The translations under genes were made by a program, and so were the position numbers. DNA of 64,000 bases from Lysobacter_L cavernae (GTDB taxonomy: Bacteria > Pseudomonadota > Gammaproteobacteria > Xanthomonadales > Xanthomonadaceae): assembly GCF_042648505.1 (NCBI RefSeq), contig NZ_JBHRXK010000009.1:1-64000 (forward strand). The letters are read 5' to 3'. Position 1 is the stretch's first letter. Each line of letters begins with the position of its first letter. The notes beneath the pieces were generated by a model. The model was not told where the DNA came from, made no database searches, and was given only the letters and a program-made list of their open reading frames with translations. Of this stretch, positions 7,269 through 17,582 are shown one piece after another.

Positions 7269-7652
7269 TCAGCGCGCCGGGAACGTGCCGTCGAGGTAGT
7301 ACCAGCGGCCGTCCTCGCGCACGAAGCGGCTGATCTCGTGCAGACGCACCGCCGGCGCGCCACCGCTGCGGCAGCGCGCGACGAACTCCACCGTCGCCGC
7401 GTCCGGTCCGGTCAGCGCGTGCCGCTTGACCTCCAGCCCGAGCCAGCGCGTCGCGCCGACATCGCCCAGGTCCAGCTCGGCCGGGCGCGTACGCGGGTGC
7501 CAGGTCGCCAGCAGGTAGTCACGTTCGCCGCGCACATAGGCGCTGTAGCGCGAGCGCATCAGCGCTTCCGCGGTTTCGGCCGCGGCACCGGCGTGGAGGC
7601 GGCCGCAGCAGGCGGCGTAGGGGCGGTCGGGGTGGCAGGGGCAGGCGCTCAT
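7269..7652 (-). CDS. YchJ family protein (SEC-C motif)
   Basis: A 127-residue YchJ/UPF0225 protein. The N-terminus has a SEC-C-like zinc motif (CPCHPDRPYAACCG), followed by the family block EALMRSRYSAYVRGERDYLLATWHP and a C-terminal NTF2-like half ending RWYYLDGTFP. The role is not established; the SEC-C motif suggests metal binding and perhaps protein interaction. It is divergent from the YecA-type gene beginning at 7733, and the short gap between them probably holds both promoters. Confidence 0.9.
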   Translation of the reverse strand: MSACPCHPDRPYAACCGRLHAGAAAETAEALMRSRYSAYVRGERDYLLATWHPRTRPAELDLGDVGATRWLGLEVKRHALTGPDAATVEFVARCRSGGAPAVRLHEISRFVREDGRWYYLDGTFPAR

Positions 7653-7732
7653 CGGTGAATTCTCGGACAGTCCACGCCATCGCGACTACCATGCGCGGTC
7701 TCCCGCTCCCGAAGCTGCCACCGAGTCCGCCC

Positions 7733-8437
7733 ATGAAAGCCCCCACCACCCTCGACGACGACCAGATCGAACGCCTCGCCGAGCTGCTCGAGCAGCGCGC
7801 GGTGCCGTTCAAGGGCTTCAACCTGGAGGCGCTGGACGGTTACCTGTCGGCGCTGGCGGTGGGGCCGGAGACGGTGGCGTTCGAGCAGTGGCAGGCACCG
7901 GTGTGGGGCATGCCGCCGCGCTGGAAGGATGAAGACGAGCGCGTCCAGGTCGAGGCGCTGCTGCAGGGCCACTGGAACATGGTCAGCCAGCGCGTGCGCT
8001 TCGGCGACGACGACCTGCCCGACCACCTGGCGCCGCTGCTGTGGCTGCCGGAGGAACCCGAAGCCGAGAACGACGACGAACTCGACGTCGGCCGCGACTG
8101 GGCGTTCGGCTTCTTCCGCGGCGTCGAGCTCAACGAGATCGCCTGGGACCAGTGGCTCGACGAGCACGAATGGATGGACGAGATCTTCGCCCTGCTCGAC
8201 CGCCTCGCCAGCGGCGAAGTCCTGGCCGAGGACCCGACCCAGCCGGCCACGCCGATCAGCTACCGCGAGCGCCTGGAGATCATCGCCGGCCTGCCCGGGA
8301 TGCTCGCCGACCTGCACCATCACCGCATCGAGGCGCTGACCCCGCGTGAGCCGCTGCGCCGTGCCGACACCCCCGACCGCAACGCGCCGTGCCCCTGCGG
8401 CAGCGGCAAGAAATACAAGAAGTGCTGCGGCGCCTGA
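7733..8437 (+). CDS. YecA/UPF0149 family protein with C-terminal SEC-C motif
   Basis: A 234-residue protein. The UPF0149 domain covers most of the length, with blocks DDQIERLAELLEQR, FNLEALDGYLSALAVGPE and WAFGFFRGVELN. The last 20 residues are a canonical SEC-C zinc motif (PCPCGSGKKYKKCC) as found at the end of SecA. The domain set matches E. coli YecA, a SecA-related accessory factor, so a link to SecA or ribosome-associated proteins is a reasonable inference. The ATG at 7733 was chosen over an upstream start because it opens the conserved domain. The YkgJ-type gene begins 13 bases after the stop. Confidence 0.9.
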   Translation: MKAPTTLDDDQIERLAELLEQRAVPFKGFNLEALDGYLSALAVGPETVAFEQWQAPVWGMPPRWKDEDERVQVEALLQGHWNMVSQRVRFGDDDLPDHLAPLLWLPEEPEAENDDELDVGRDWAFGFFRGVELNEIAWDQWLDEHEWMDEIFALLDRLASGEVLAEDPTQPATPISYRERLEIIAGLPGMLADLHHHRIEALTPREPLRRADTPDRNAPCPCGSGKKYKKCCGA

Positions 8438-8450
8438 GCCCGCGCACGCA

Positions 8451-8813
8451 ATGCCGATCCATCCCTGCTTGAGTTGCGGCGCCTGCTGCGCCGCATTTCG
8501 GGTTGCATTCCACTGGTCCGAAAGCGAGCCCGCGGTCGGCGGCATCACGCCGATGCCATTGACCGCGAAGCTCGATCCGCACCGCGTCGCGATGCAGGGG
8601 ACACTGAGCGCGCCGATCCGCTGCACCGCCTTGTGCGGCCAGGTCGGCCGCGACGCGCACTGCGGCATCTATGCGCAACGGCCGTCGCCGTGCCGCGAAC
8701 TGCAGCCGGCCTGGGAGCACGGCCAGGCGAGTCCGCAATGCGATCGCGCCCGCCTCGCCCACCGCCTGGCGCCGCTCACTCCGGACCATTGGAACGTCCC
8801 GGTCACGCCCTGA
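8451..8813 (+). CDS. YkgJ family cysteine cluster protein
   Basis: A 120-residue YkgJ-like protein. It has the N-terminal cluster CLSCGACC, a second group CTALCG and a third region HCGIYAQRPSPCREL. These are the usual Cys positions of the family, thought to bind zinc or an Fe-S cluster. No enzyme activity can be assigned. It starts 13 bases after the YecA-type gene and is probably cotranscribed with it, giving neighbouring genes that all carry Cys metal motifs. Confidence 0.88.
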   Translation: MPIHPCLSCGACCAAFRVAFHWSESEPAVGGITPMPLTAKLDPHRVAMQGTLSAPIRCTALCGQVGRDAHCGIYAQRPSPCRELQPAWEHGQASPQCDRARLAHRLAPLTPDHWNVPVTP

Positions 8814-8837
8814 CCGCACAGCGCGCAGCGACTCGGC

Positions 8838-9323
8838 TCACAGGCCCAGTTCGCTCAAGCCGGGATGATCGGCCGGACGCGGCCCGGCCGGCCATCGGAA
8901 TGCACGCTCGCTGGCCGCGATCGACACGTCGTTGATCGAAGCCTCGCGGCGGCGCATCAGGCCCTGCGCGTCGAACTCCCATTGCTCGTTGCCGTGCGAG
9001 CGGAACCAGCGCCCGTCATCGTCGCACCACTCGTAGGCGAAGCGCACCGCGATGCGCTGCTCGTCGAACGCCCACAGTTCCTTGATCAGCCGGTACTCGT
9101 GCTCGCGCGCCCATTTGCGTTGCAGGAACGCCACGATCGCCTCGCGGCCGCTGAAGAATTCGGCGCGATTGCGCCAGCGGCTGTCGGGCGTATAGGCCAG
9201 CGCGACCCGTTGCGGGTCGCGGCTGTTCCAGGCGTCCTCGGCCAGGCGGGCCTTGTGCCGCGCGCTGTCGCGGGTAAACGGCGGCAGCGGCGGTCGCGCA
9301 GCGGCGAGGGCCTCGGCGGTCAC
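8838..9323 (-). CDS. DUF1348/SnoaL-like (NTF2 fold) protein
   Basis: A 161-residue nuclear-transport-factor-2-like protein of the DUF1348 type: KARLAEDAWNSRDPQRVALAYTPDSRWRN, FFSGREAIVAFLQRKW and YEWCDDDGRWFRSHGNEQWEF. The GTG start at 9323 overlaps the stop of the upstream hydrolase (GTGA overlap), so the two are translationally coupled. An in-frame start further upstream would run through the hydrolase gene and is rejected. Function unknown; its pairing with a hydrolase and a TetR regulator suggests a shared, possibly detoxifying or catabolic, step. Confidence 0.88.
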   Translation of the reverse strand: MTAEALAAARPPLPPFTRDSARHKARLAEDAWNSRDPQRVALAYTPDSRWRNRAEFFSGREAIVAFLQRKWAREHEYRLIKELWAFDEQRIAVRFAYEWCDDDGRWFRSHGNEQWEFDAQGLMRRREASINDVSIAASERAFRWPAGPRPADHPGLSELGL

Positions 9324-10273
9324 GCTGCGCCGCCGATGCGATGGCGCTGCAGGAACTCGCGGATCAGCGCGGCGATCGGCGCGGCGTGGGTTTCCAGGGC
9401 GAAGTGGCCGGTGTCGAGCAGATGCACCTCGGCCTGCGGGTTGTCGCGGCGGTACGGCTCGGCGCCAGCAGCGAGGAAGATCTCGTCGTTCTCGCCCCAC
9501 AGCACCAGTGTCGGCGGACGGTGGTTGCGGAAGTAGGCCTGCCACTGCGGGTACAACGGCGGGTTACTGCGGTAGTCGTGGAACAGGTCGAGCTGGATGT
9601 CCTGGTTGCCGGGGCGATCGAGCAGGGCCTGGTCGAACGTCCACGCGTCCGGCGACAGCCGCGTGCGATCGTCGACACCGTTGCTGTACTGCCATTGCGT
9701 GGCCGCGGCCGAGGTCAACCAGCGCAAGGCCTCGCGCTCGGTCTGCGCACCGCTGTGCCAGTACGCCTTGATCGGATCCCAGAACGCGCCGAGGCCTTCG
9801 TCGTAGGCGTTGCCGTTCTGCACGATCAGGGCGCTGACCCGCTCGGGGTGCTGGACGGCGAGGCGAAACCCGACCGGCGCACCGTAGTCCATCACGTACA
9901 CGGCGTAATTCTCGATGTGCAATTGCTGCAGCAGCCCGTCCACCAATTGCGCGTAGCGGTCGAAGGTGTAGGCGAACGCCTCGCGCGCCGGCATGGCGCT
10001 GTGGCCGAAGCCCGGGTAGTCCGGCGCGATCACGTGGTAGCGGTCGGCCAGGCGCGGGATCAGGTCGCGGAACATGTGGCTGGAGGTGGGAAAGCCGTGC
10101 AGCAACAGCAGGGTCGGGGCATCGCGCGGTCCGGCCTCGCGGTAGAACAACTCGACACCATCGACGAGGACGGTGTGATGGCGGATGTCTGGCAGGAGCG
10201 GCGCAGCGTTGGCGCCTTGGGCTGAGGCCGGTTCGAGCGGGGCATCTGGAAGGACGTTGAGCATGGAGGGCAT
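9320..10273 (-). CDS. alpha/beta hydrolase (haloalkane dehalogenase/epoxide hydrolase-like)
   Basis: A 317-residue alpha/beta-fold hydrolase. The oxyanion motif HGFPTSSHMF, the nucleophile elbow VMDYGAPVGF (Asp nucleophile, as in dehalogenases and epoxide hydrolases), the acid region LWGENDEIF and the catalytic His in DTGHFALETH are all present. The substrate is unknown. No signal peptide is evident. It is the first gene of a two-gene unit with the DUF1348 gene and is divergent from a TetR regulator, whose likely operators lie in the 200-bp gap. An alternative ATG lies three codons downstream. Confidence 0.92.
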   Translation of the reverse strand: MPSMLNVLPDAPLEPASAQGANAAPLLPDIRHHTVLVDGVELFYREAGPRDAPTLLLLHGFPTSSHMFRDLIPRLADRYHVIAPDYPGFGHSAMPAREAFAYTFDRYAQLVDGLLQQLHIENYAVYVMDYGAPVGFRLAVQHPERVSALIVQNGNAYDEGLGAFWDPIKAYWHSGAQTEREALRWLTSAAATQWQYSNGVDDRTRLSPDAWTFDQALLDRPGNQDIQLDLFHDYRSNPPLYPQWQAYFRNHRPPTLVLWGENDEIFLAAGAEPYRRDNPQAEVHLLDTGHFALETHAAPIAALIREFLQRHRIGGAA

Positions 10274-10365
10274 TCCTTATGGATGAGGCGGAGATTGGGT
10301 GCCAGGGCAGCGCCGTTTACTTCGCAGGGACCACCTGGGTTCGGCCATTTCCGTTAACTTGAACC

Positions 10366-10459
10366 GAACGATCAGTACAATATGGACGTCCATTGCGACT
10401 GTCAAGCGGGCCGGCCGCCTTGACCTAGCCGCCGCCGTCTGGGACTGTACCGATCGTTC
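10366..10459. promoter_or_regulatory. inverted operator pair for the TetR regulator
   Basis: GAACGATCAGTAC (10366-10378) and GTACCGATCGTTC (10447-10459) are inverted copies with 12 of 13 bases matching. They sit in the divergent gap between the hydrolase and the TetR gene, the second copy 15 bases before the TetR start codon. Autoregulation and control of the hydrolase pair by this TetR protein is inferred. Confidence 0.6.
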
Positions 10460-10473
10460 TGTAGGAAACCGCC

Positions 10474-11034
10474 ATGCCCGCCGCACTGATGCCCCGCGAA
10501 GAAGTCGTCGACCGCCTGATGGCCGTGTTCCGCACCTACGGCTACGACGGCGCCTCGCTGGCGGAGCTGTCGAAAGCCACCGGCCTGGGGCGATCGAGCC
10601 TGTACCACTACTTCCCCGGCGGTAAGGAGGACATGGCGCGCGGCGTGCTGGACCGCATCGACGCCTGGCTGGCGGACACCGCGCTGGCGCCGCTGCGCGG
10701 CAAGGGCACGCCGCGCAAACGGCTGGAGGCGATGCTCGCCGCGCTCGACGCGTTCTATGTCGGCGGCAGCGAGCGCTGCCTGCTTGGCAACCTGGTCCTG
10801 GGCGGATCACGCGAGCGTTTCCAGGCCCGCCTGCAGGGCACGTTCTCGACCTGGATCGACGCGCTGGCCGCGCTTGCGGTCGAGGCCGGCGTCAGTCGCA
10901 AGGCCGCGCGCGAGCGCGCCGAAGACGCGGTGCTGCAGGTCCAGGGCGCACTGATCCTGGCCGGCGGCCTCGACGACCCGGCACCGTTCCGGCGCGTGCT
11001 GCGGCGCATTCCCGACCTGCTGCTGGCCGCCTGA
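10474..11034 (+). CDS. TetR/AcrR family transcriptional regulator
   Basis: A 186-residue repressor. The N-terminal helix-turn-helix (residues 12-52) includes RLMAVFRTYGYDGASLAELSKATGL and the family signature SSLYHYFPGGKED. The C-terminal part is an all-helical ligand domain of the LmrA/YxaF-like type (ERCLLGNLVLGGS). It is divergent from the hydrolase/DUF1348 unit, with an inverted operator pair in the gap. Ligand unknown. Confidence 0.93.
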   Translation: MPAALMPREEVVDRLMAVFRTYGYDGASLAELSKATGLGRSSLYHYFPGGKEDMARGVLDRIDAWLADTALAPLRGKGTPRKRLEAMLAALDAFYVGGSERCLLGNLVLGGSRERFQARLQGTFSTWIDALAALAVEAGVSRKAARERAEDAVLQVQGALILAGGLDDPAPFRRVLRRIPDLLLAA

Positions 11035-11267
11035 ACCTTCGAGGGCGCGGTGCGGAACGCATGATCTCCGTACGCACACGTGCGGGCTGATAACCCCAAG
11101 CCACGACAACATCACCTTCGGTGCTTTGCCCGGACTCGCGTGAACCGCGACAATGGCGCGGTTGCGCGCCGTCCTGGCGCCCGTCGACCTTGGCACTCAC
11201 GCAATCACGGTGGTGCCCGGCCCGCGAGGGCCTCCTCTTCCGCATCCGCAAGCGAGTCCCCGCCGAC

Positions 11268-13502
<2,235 letters not shown>

Positions 13503-13551
13503 TCCGTCGAGCAATACCTGCGCCGTCGGCAACGGGCGCAGTGAGCAAAAC

Positions 13552-13577
13552 AACCCGGCTTTTTGCCGGGTTTTTTT
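13552..13577 (+). terminator. rho-independent terminator after icd
   Basis: ACCCGGC (13553-13559) pairs with GCCGGGT (13565-13571), flanked by A residues and followed by a run of T. It ends transcription about 50 bases after the icd stop. Confidence 0.9.
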
Positions 13578-13702
13578 GCTGTGGTTCAGGCAACATGGAG
13601 GTGGGCCCGCCCAACTTGCGGTCATGGGCACAACACGAGCCGAATCTCACGCGGCCTTCACATTTTACGCCCCGAAGATGCGCGATCACCCGGAGGGAAG
13701 TC

Positions 13703-15175
13703 ATGCAACCGATCATCCGTAGTCCGTTCACTGTCGCCTTGTTGTCGCTGGCCATCGCAGCGTGTTCACGCGAACAAGTCGCCGCGCCTACCGTCACGAC
13801 CGATCCGGCCAAGACGGCGGTCACGGGCAGCACGACACCTGCACCCGCTATCTCCGAGCAGGAGGCCTACGCCATCGCCAAGGAGGCCTACGTCTACGCC
13901 TATCCGGCGATGCTGACGTACGCGACCGTGCGCAAGCTGAGCAACTTCGCCGAGCCCATTGCCGGCGATACCTTCGGCCCGCCCAACCAGTTCCACCACG
14001 CGCTTGCGTATCCCAATGCCGATGACAAGATCGTCATCCGCACCAACGTCGACACCCTGTACTCGGCGGCCGTGCTCGACCTGAAGGCCGAGCCGCAGGT
14101 GCTGTCGGTGCCGGCGACCGACCGTTACTTCCAGCTGCCGATGCTGAGCCTGTGGACCGACGTGTTCGCCGTGCCCGGCACGCGCACCACCGGCAGGAAC
14201 ACCGCGCGCGATTTCCTCGTGGTCGCGCCGCAGTGGCAGGGCGACGTGCCGGCGGATCTGGAGCTGATCCGCAGCCCCACCCGTTACGTGTGGATCATCG
14301 GCCGCACCCAGACCAATGGCCCGTCAGACTACGAGAACGTCCACAAGATCCAGGCCGGCTATCAGCTGCGGCCGCTGTCGGCCCGGGGCAAGAGCGATTA
14401 CACGCCGCCCAAAGGCACGGTCGATCCCGCTATCGACATGAAGGCCGATCCGCCGAAGGTGGTCGACCAGATGGACGCGGCGACCTATTACAGCCAATTC
14501 GCCGAGCTGCTGAAGGACAACCCGCCGACCTCGATCGACTACCCGATCATCCACCGGCTCGAACGCGCCGGTTTCAAGGTCGGCGCGAGCTTCGACCTGG
14601 GCAAGGCGCCGGACAACATCCGCAGTGCGTTCGAGCGCGGCTACGCCGACGGCAAGGCGCTGGTGGTGGCCGAGGGCGACAAGGCCGCCGGCAAGGGCGG
14701 CAAGGGCTGGGTCTACACCACCCGCAGCGGCACCTACGGCACCGACTACCTGTATCGCGCCGCGATCGCGCAGTGCTGCGTCGGCGAGAACCTGCCGCAG
14801 GACGCGGTCTACCCGGCGCTGTCGAGCGACAGCGAGGGCCGTCCGCTCGATGGCAACCACAAGTACGTGCTGCACTTCGACAAGGGCCAGTCGCCGCCGG
14901 TGGACGCGTTCTGGTCGGTCACGGCGTACGACACCGACGGTTACTTCATCCCCAACGCGATCAAGCGCCAGGCCATCGGCGACCGCGACAAGCTCGTCGC
15001 CAACGCCGACGGTTCGCTCGACCTGTACATCCAGGCCGATTCGCCGGGCGCGGACAAGGAAGGCAACTGGCTGCCGGTCGCCAAGGCGCCGTTCACGCTG
15101 CTGCTGCGGTTGTACTCGCCGCGCGAGGAATTCCTCGAAGGCCACTGGGCGCCGCCGGCGGTGGTGCGCAAGTAG
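13703..15175 (+). CDS. DUF1254/DUF1214 domain lipoprotein
   Basis: A 490-residue protein with a lipoprotein signal (VALLSLAIAAC, Cys near residue 21). The N-terminal half is DUF1254 (AYAIAKEAYVYAYPAMLTYATVRK ... RTNVDTLYSAAVLDL), and the C-terminal half is DUF1214 (PVDAFWSVTAYDTDGYFIPN ... RLYSPREEFLEG). Proteins of this class are common in environmental bacteria, and their biochemical role is not settled. The ATG at 13703 follows a strong GGAGGG ribosome site. It lies between two terminators, so it is monocistronic. Confidence 0.9.
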   Translation: MQPIIRSPFTVALLSLAIAACSREQVAAPTVTTDPAKTAVTGSTTPAPAISEQEAYAIAKEAYVYAYPAMLTYATVRKLSNFAEPIAGDTFGPPNQFHHALAYPNADDKIVIRTNVDTLYSAAVLDLKAEPQVLSVPATDRYFQLPMLSLWTDVFAVPGTRTTGRNTARDFLVVAPQWQGDVPADLELIRSPTRYVWIIGRTQTNGPSDYENVHKIQAGYQLRPLSARGKSDYTPPKGTVDPAIDMKADPPKVVDQMDAATYYSQFAELLKDNPPTSIDYPIIHRLERAGFKVGASFDLGKAPDNIRSAFERGYADGKALVVAEGDKAAGKGGKGWVYTTRSGTYGTDYLYRAAIAQCCVGENLPQDAVYPALSSDSEGRPLDGNHKYVLHFDKGQSPPVDAFWSVTAYDTDGYFIPNAIKRQAIGDRDKLVANADGSLDLYIQADSPGADKEGNWLPVAKAPFTLLLRLYSPREEFLEGHWAPPAVVRK

Positions 15176-15194
15176 ACATACGATCTGTCGATGA

Positions 15195-15224
15195 CCAGAA
15201 GGCCCGCTGAAGCGGGCCTTCTGG
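15195..15224. terminator. bidirectional terminator
   Basis: CCAGAAGGCCCGC (15195-15207) pairs perfectly with GCGGGCCTTCTGG (15212-15224) around a 4-base loop. It separates the DUF1254 gene from the convergent desaturase gene and could stop transcription from both sides. Confidence 0.8.
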
Positions 15225-15261
15225 CTTTCAGGAGCGTGATGTGATGAGGCTTCAAGCCTGC

Positions 15262-16404
15262 CTAGCCGCCCTGCGGCGCCGGCTGCAGCGCGGCTGTCGC
15301 CGGTCGCGGCCGGCTGGGGAAGGCGTGGCGCACGATGCGCCAGATCACCTGGCCGAACTGTCGCGGCAGCGAACCGGTGTTGTAGTGCTGGCCGTAGCGT
15401 GCGCAGATCGCGCGCACCTCGACCGCCATCGTGGCGTAGCGGTTGGCCGGCAGGTCCGGGTAGAAGTGGTGCTCGATCTGGTGGCTGAGGTTGCCCGACA
15501 GCACGTTGAGCAGCTTGCCACCGGCGAGGTTGGACGAGCCGCGCAGCTGGCGCAGGTACCAGTGCCCGCGCGACTCACCGCGGATCGACTCCTTGGCGAA
15601 GGTCTCGGCGTCGGCCGTGAAGTGGCCGCAGAAGATGATCACGTACGTCCACACGTTGCGCAGGCCGTTGGCGACCAGGTTGCCGAGCAGCACCGGCAGG
15701 AAGAACGGTCCAGCCAATAGCGGGAACAGCAGGTAGTCCTTCAACAGCTGACGCAGTATCTTGCGCCGCACTGGGCGGAACAGCGCGCGCATCTTGGCGT
15801 GGCTGGTCTTGCCGGCCAGCCAGCGTCCCAGCTTGAGGTCCTGGATCGCCACGCCCCACTGGAACAGCAGCGCGAACACCACCGCCACCAGCGGCTGCAC
15901 CAGATAGAACGGCCGCCAGCGCTGCTCGGGAAAAATGCGCAGCAGGCCGTAGCCGATGTCGTCGTCCATGCCGCGCACATTGGTGTAGGTGTGGTGCTTG
16001 AAGTTGTGCGTCTTGCGCCAGTTGTCACTGGTGCCGGCGATGTCCCACTCGTAGGTCTTGCCGTTGAGTTGCGGGTCGCGCATCCAGTCGTACTGGCCGT
16101 GCATGACGTTGTGGCCCAGCTCCATGTTCTCCAGGATCTTGGACAGCGCCAGCAGCAACGCGCCGGCGATGCAGGCCGGCCACAGCAGCCACGGCCACAG
16201 CGTGCCGCCGCCGATGGCGCCGGCGAACAGCAACACGCGGCCGGCGAAGCCGCTGTAGCGCACCGCCTTGACGATGCCGCGGATGTAGTCGGCGTCGGCC
16301 TGGCCGAGCGTGGCGGCGGTGCGCGCACGCAGCGCGTCGAGCTCGTTGCCGAAGGCGTCAAGCTCGGATGCGGTCAGGGGACGGTTGCGGATTTTTGCGG
16401 TCAT
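15262..16404 (-). CDS. desB: acyl-CoA/fatty acid desaturase (DesB-like)
   Basis: A 380-residue membrane-bound di-iron desaturase. All three His boxes are visible: HNVMHGQ near residue 99, HNFKHH near residue 136 and HQIEHHF near residue 318. Hydrophobic segments lie near residues 55-90 and 180-270. It introduces a double bond into acyl chains and needs electrons from a reductase. The gene begins 14 bases after the ferredoxin-type reductase gene and a TetR repressor is divergent, which matches the Pseudomonas desCB/desT locus. The start at 16404 gives MTAKIRNRPLT; a longer frame runs back through the reductase and is not real. Confidence 0.93.
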   Translation of the reverse strand: MTAKIRNRPLTASELDAFGNELDALRARTAATLGQADADYIRGIVKAVRYSGFAGRVLLFAGAIGGGTLWPWLLWPACIAGALLLALSKILENMELGHNVMHGQYDWMRDPQLNGKTYEWDIAGTSDNWRKTHNFKHHTYTNVRGMDDDIGYGLLRIFPEQRWRPFYLVQPLVAVVFALLFQWGVAIQDLKLGRWLAGKTSHAKMRALFRPVRRKILRQLLKDYLLFPLLAGPFFLPVLLGNLVANGLRNVWTYVIIFCGHFTADAETFAKESIRGESRGHWYLRQLRGSSNLAGGKLLNVLSGNLSHQIEHHFYPDLPANRYATMAVEVRAICARYGQHYNTGSLPRQFGQVIWRIVRHAFPSRPRPATAALQPAPQGG

Positions 16405-16418
16405 GACGGAAGGTCTTA

Positions 16419-17522
16419 TCAAAGATCGATGACGAGATCGCTGGCGGCGCTGTTCACGCACAGCCTGAGCGCGGACACCGGCTCGCCGACCTCCTCGCCG
16501 GTGTGTAGGTGACGGGTGGTGCCGCTGCGCTTGGCGCAGGCGCAGGTGTTGCAGATGCCCATGCGGCAGCCGGCGGCCGGCTTCAACCCGGCGGCTTCGA
16601 GCGCGGCCAGCAGCGAGGCGCCACGCGGCAGCGTCAACGTACGGCCGCTGGCGGCGAGCGTGACCTGGGCGGTGCCGGTATCGCCGATGAGCCGCGGCGG
16701 CGGGGTGAAGGCTTCGGCGTGGAACGACCGCGCCTGCGGTGCCGCCAGCGCGCGGGCCTGGTCGACGAAGCCACCGGGGCCGCAGGCGAAGACCTGCCGC
16801 GTGTCCAGGTCCGGCACGCAGGCCGACAACCGCATCGCGTCGATGCGGCCTTCGCCCTCGTCGGCCAGCGTCGCCGGCTCGCGGGTCAGGACGAAATGGA
16901 CGGTGAAATCGGCGTGCTTGGCCGCCAGCGCACGCAGCTCGTCGGCAAAGCAGCGCTCGGCGCGCGTACGCGTCCAGTACACCAGGGTCAGCGGCACCGG
17001 CATGCCCTGCGCGGCGAGCTGGCGCACCATCGCCATCAACGGCGTGATGCCGCTGCCGGCGGCGAGGAACAGCCAGCGCCCGTGCGGCGACGCGGGCAGC
17101 GTCATGTCGCCGAACGCCGCGTCCAGCTCGAGCACGTCGCCGACCTGCGCCCGTTGGCACAGGTGCTGGCTCAGCCGACCGCCGCTGATCGCCTTGACGG
17201 TGATCGCGACGCGGCCGTCGGCGCGCACCGCATCGGACAGGCTGTAGCTGCGGGTGACGCGCACACCGTCGACCTCGACTCCGAGGTTGAGGTGCTGGCC
17301 CGGGAGGGCGCCGGCCCAATGGCGGTTGGGCTGCAGCAGCAGGGTGACCGCGTCGGCGGACTCGGTCTGGCGCGCGACGATGCGCGCCAGCGGGCGCTGC
17401 CACGACCAGGTCGGGTGCAGCCGCGAGGCCCAGAAATCAAACAATGCCGGGGGCACGAGCGGCTGGACCAGGCGCCTGAGCCGGGCTGGGGTCGCGGGAC
17501 GGGTTGCTTCGGGGGTAAGCAT
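16419..17522 (-). CDS. desC: ferredoxin-type oxidoreductase, electron donor to desaturase (DesC-like)
   Basis: A 367-residue fusion of a ferredoxin-NADP reductase module and a C-terminal 2Fe-2S ferredoxin. The FAD motif RSYSLS and the NADPH-binding blocks GSGITPLMAM and FACGPGG are followed by the cluster motif CRMGICNTCAC and a last Cys in RLCVNSA. It passes electrons from NADPH to the desaturase encoded directly downstream. The promoter and a 36-bp palindrome overlap its upstream region, which it shares with the TetR gene. The start at 17522 lies 10 bases from the palindrome, so repressor binding should block its transcription. Confidence 0.93.
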   Translation of the reverse strand: MLTPEATRPATPARLRRLVQPLVPPALFDFWASRLHPTWSWQRPLARIVARQTESADAVTLLLQPNRHWAGALPGQHLNLGVEVDGVRVTRSYSLSDAVRADGRVAITVKAISGGRLSQHLCQRAQVGDVLELDAAFGDMTLPASPHGRWLFLAAGSGITPLMAMVRQLAAQGMPVPLTLVYWTRTRAERCFADELRALAAKHADFTVHFVLTREPATLADEGEGRIDAMRLSACVPDLDTRQVFACGPGGFVDQARALAAPQARSFHAEAFTPPPRLIGDTGTAQVTLAASGRTLTLPRGASLLAALEAAGLKPAAGCRMGICNTCACAKRSGTTRHLHTGEEVGEPVSALRLCVNSAASDLVIDL

Positions 17523-17531
17523 GGCCGCACT

Positions 17532-17567
17532 ATACAGTTGGATACACAGTCGTGTATACAACTGTAT
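17532..17567. promoter_or_regulatory. 36-bp palindromic operator of the desaturation locus
   Basis: ATACAGTTGGATACAC (17532-17547) is mirrored by GTGTATACAACTGTAT (17552-17567) around AGTC, with one mismatch in 16. It lies in the 60-bp gap between the divergent reductase and TetR genes. The TetR protein is the obvious ligand, with acyl-CoA as likely effector by analogy to DesT/FabR. The A/T-rich arms probably also contain the promoters. Confidence 0.8.
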
Positions 17568-17582
17568 ATAAACGACACCGAT

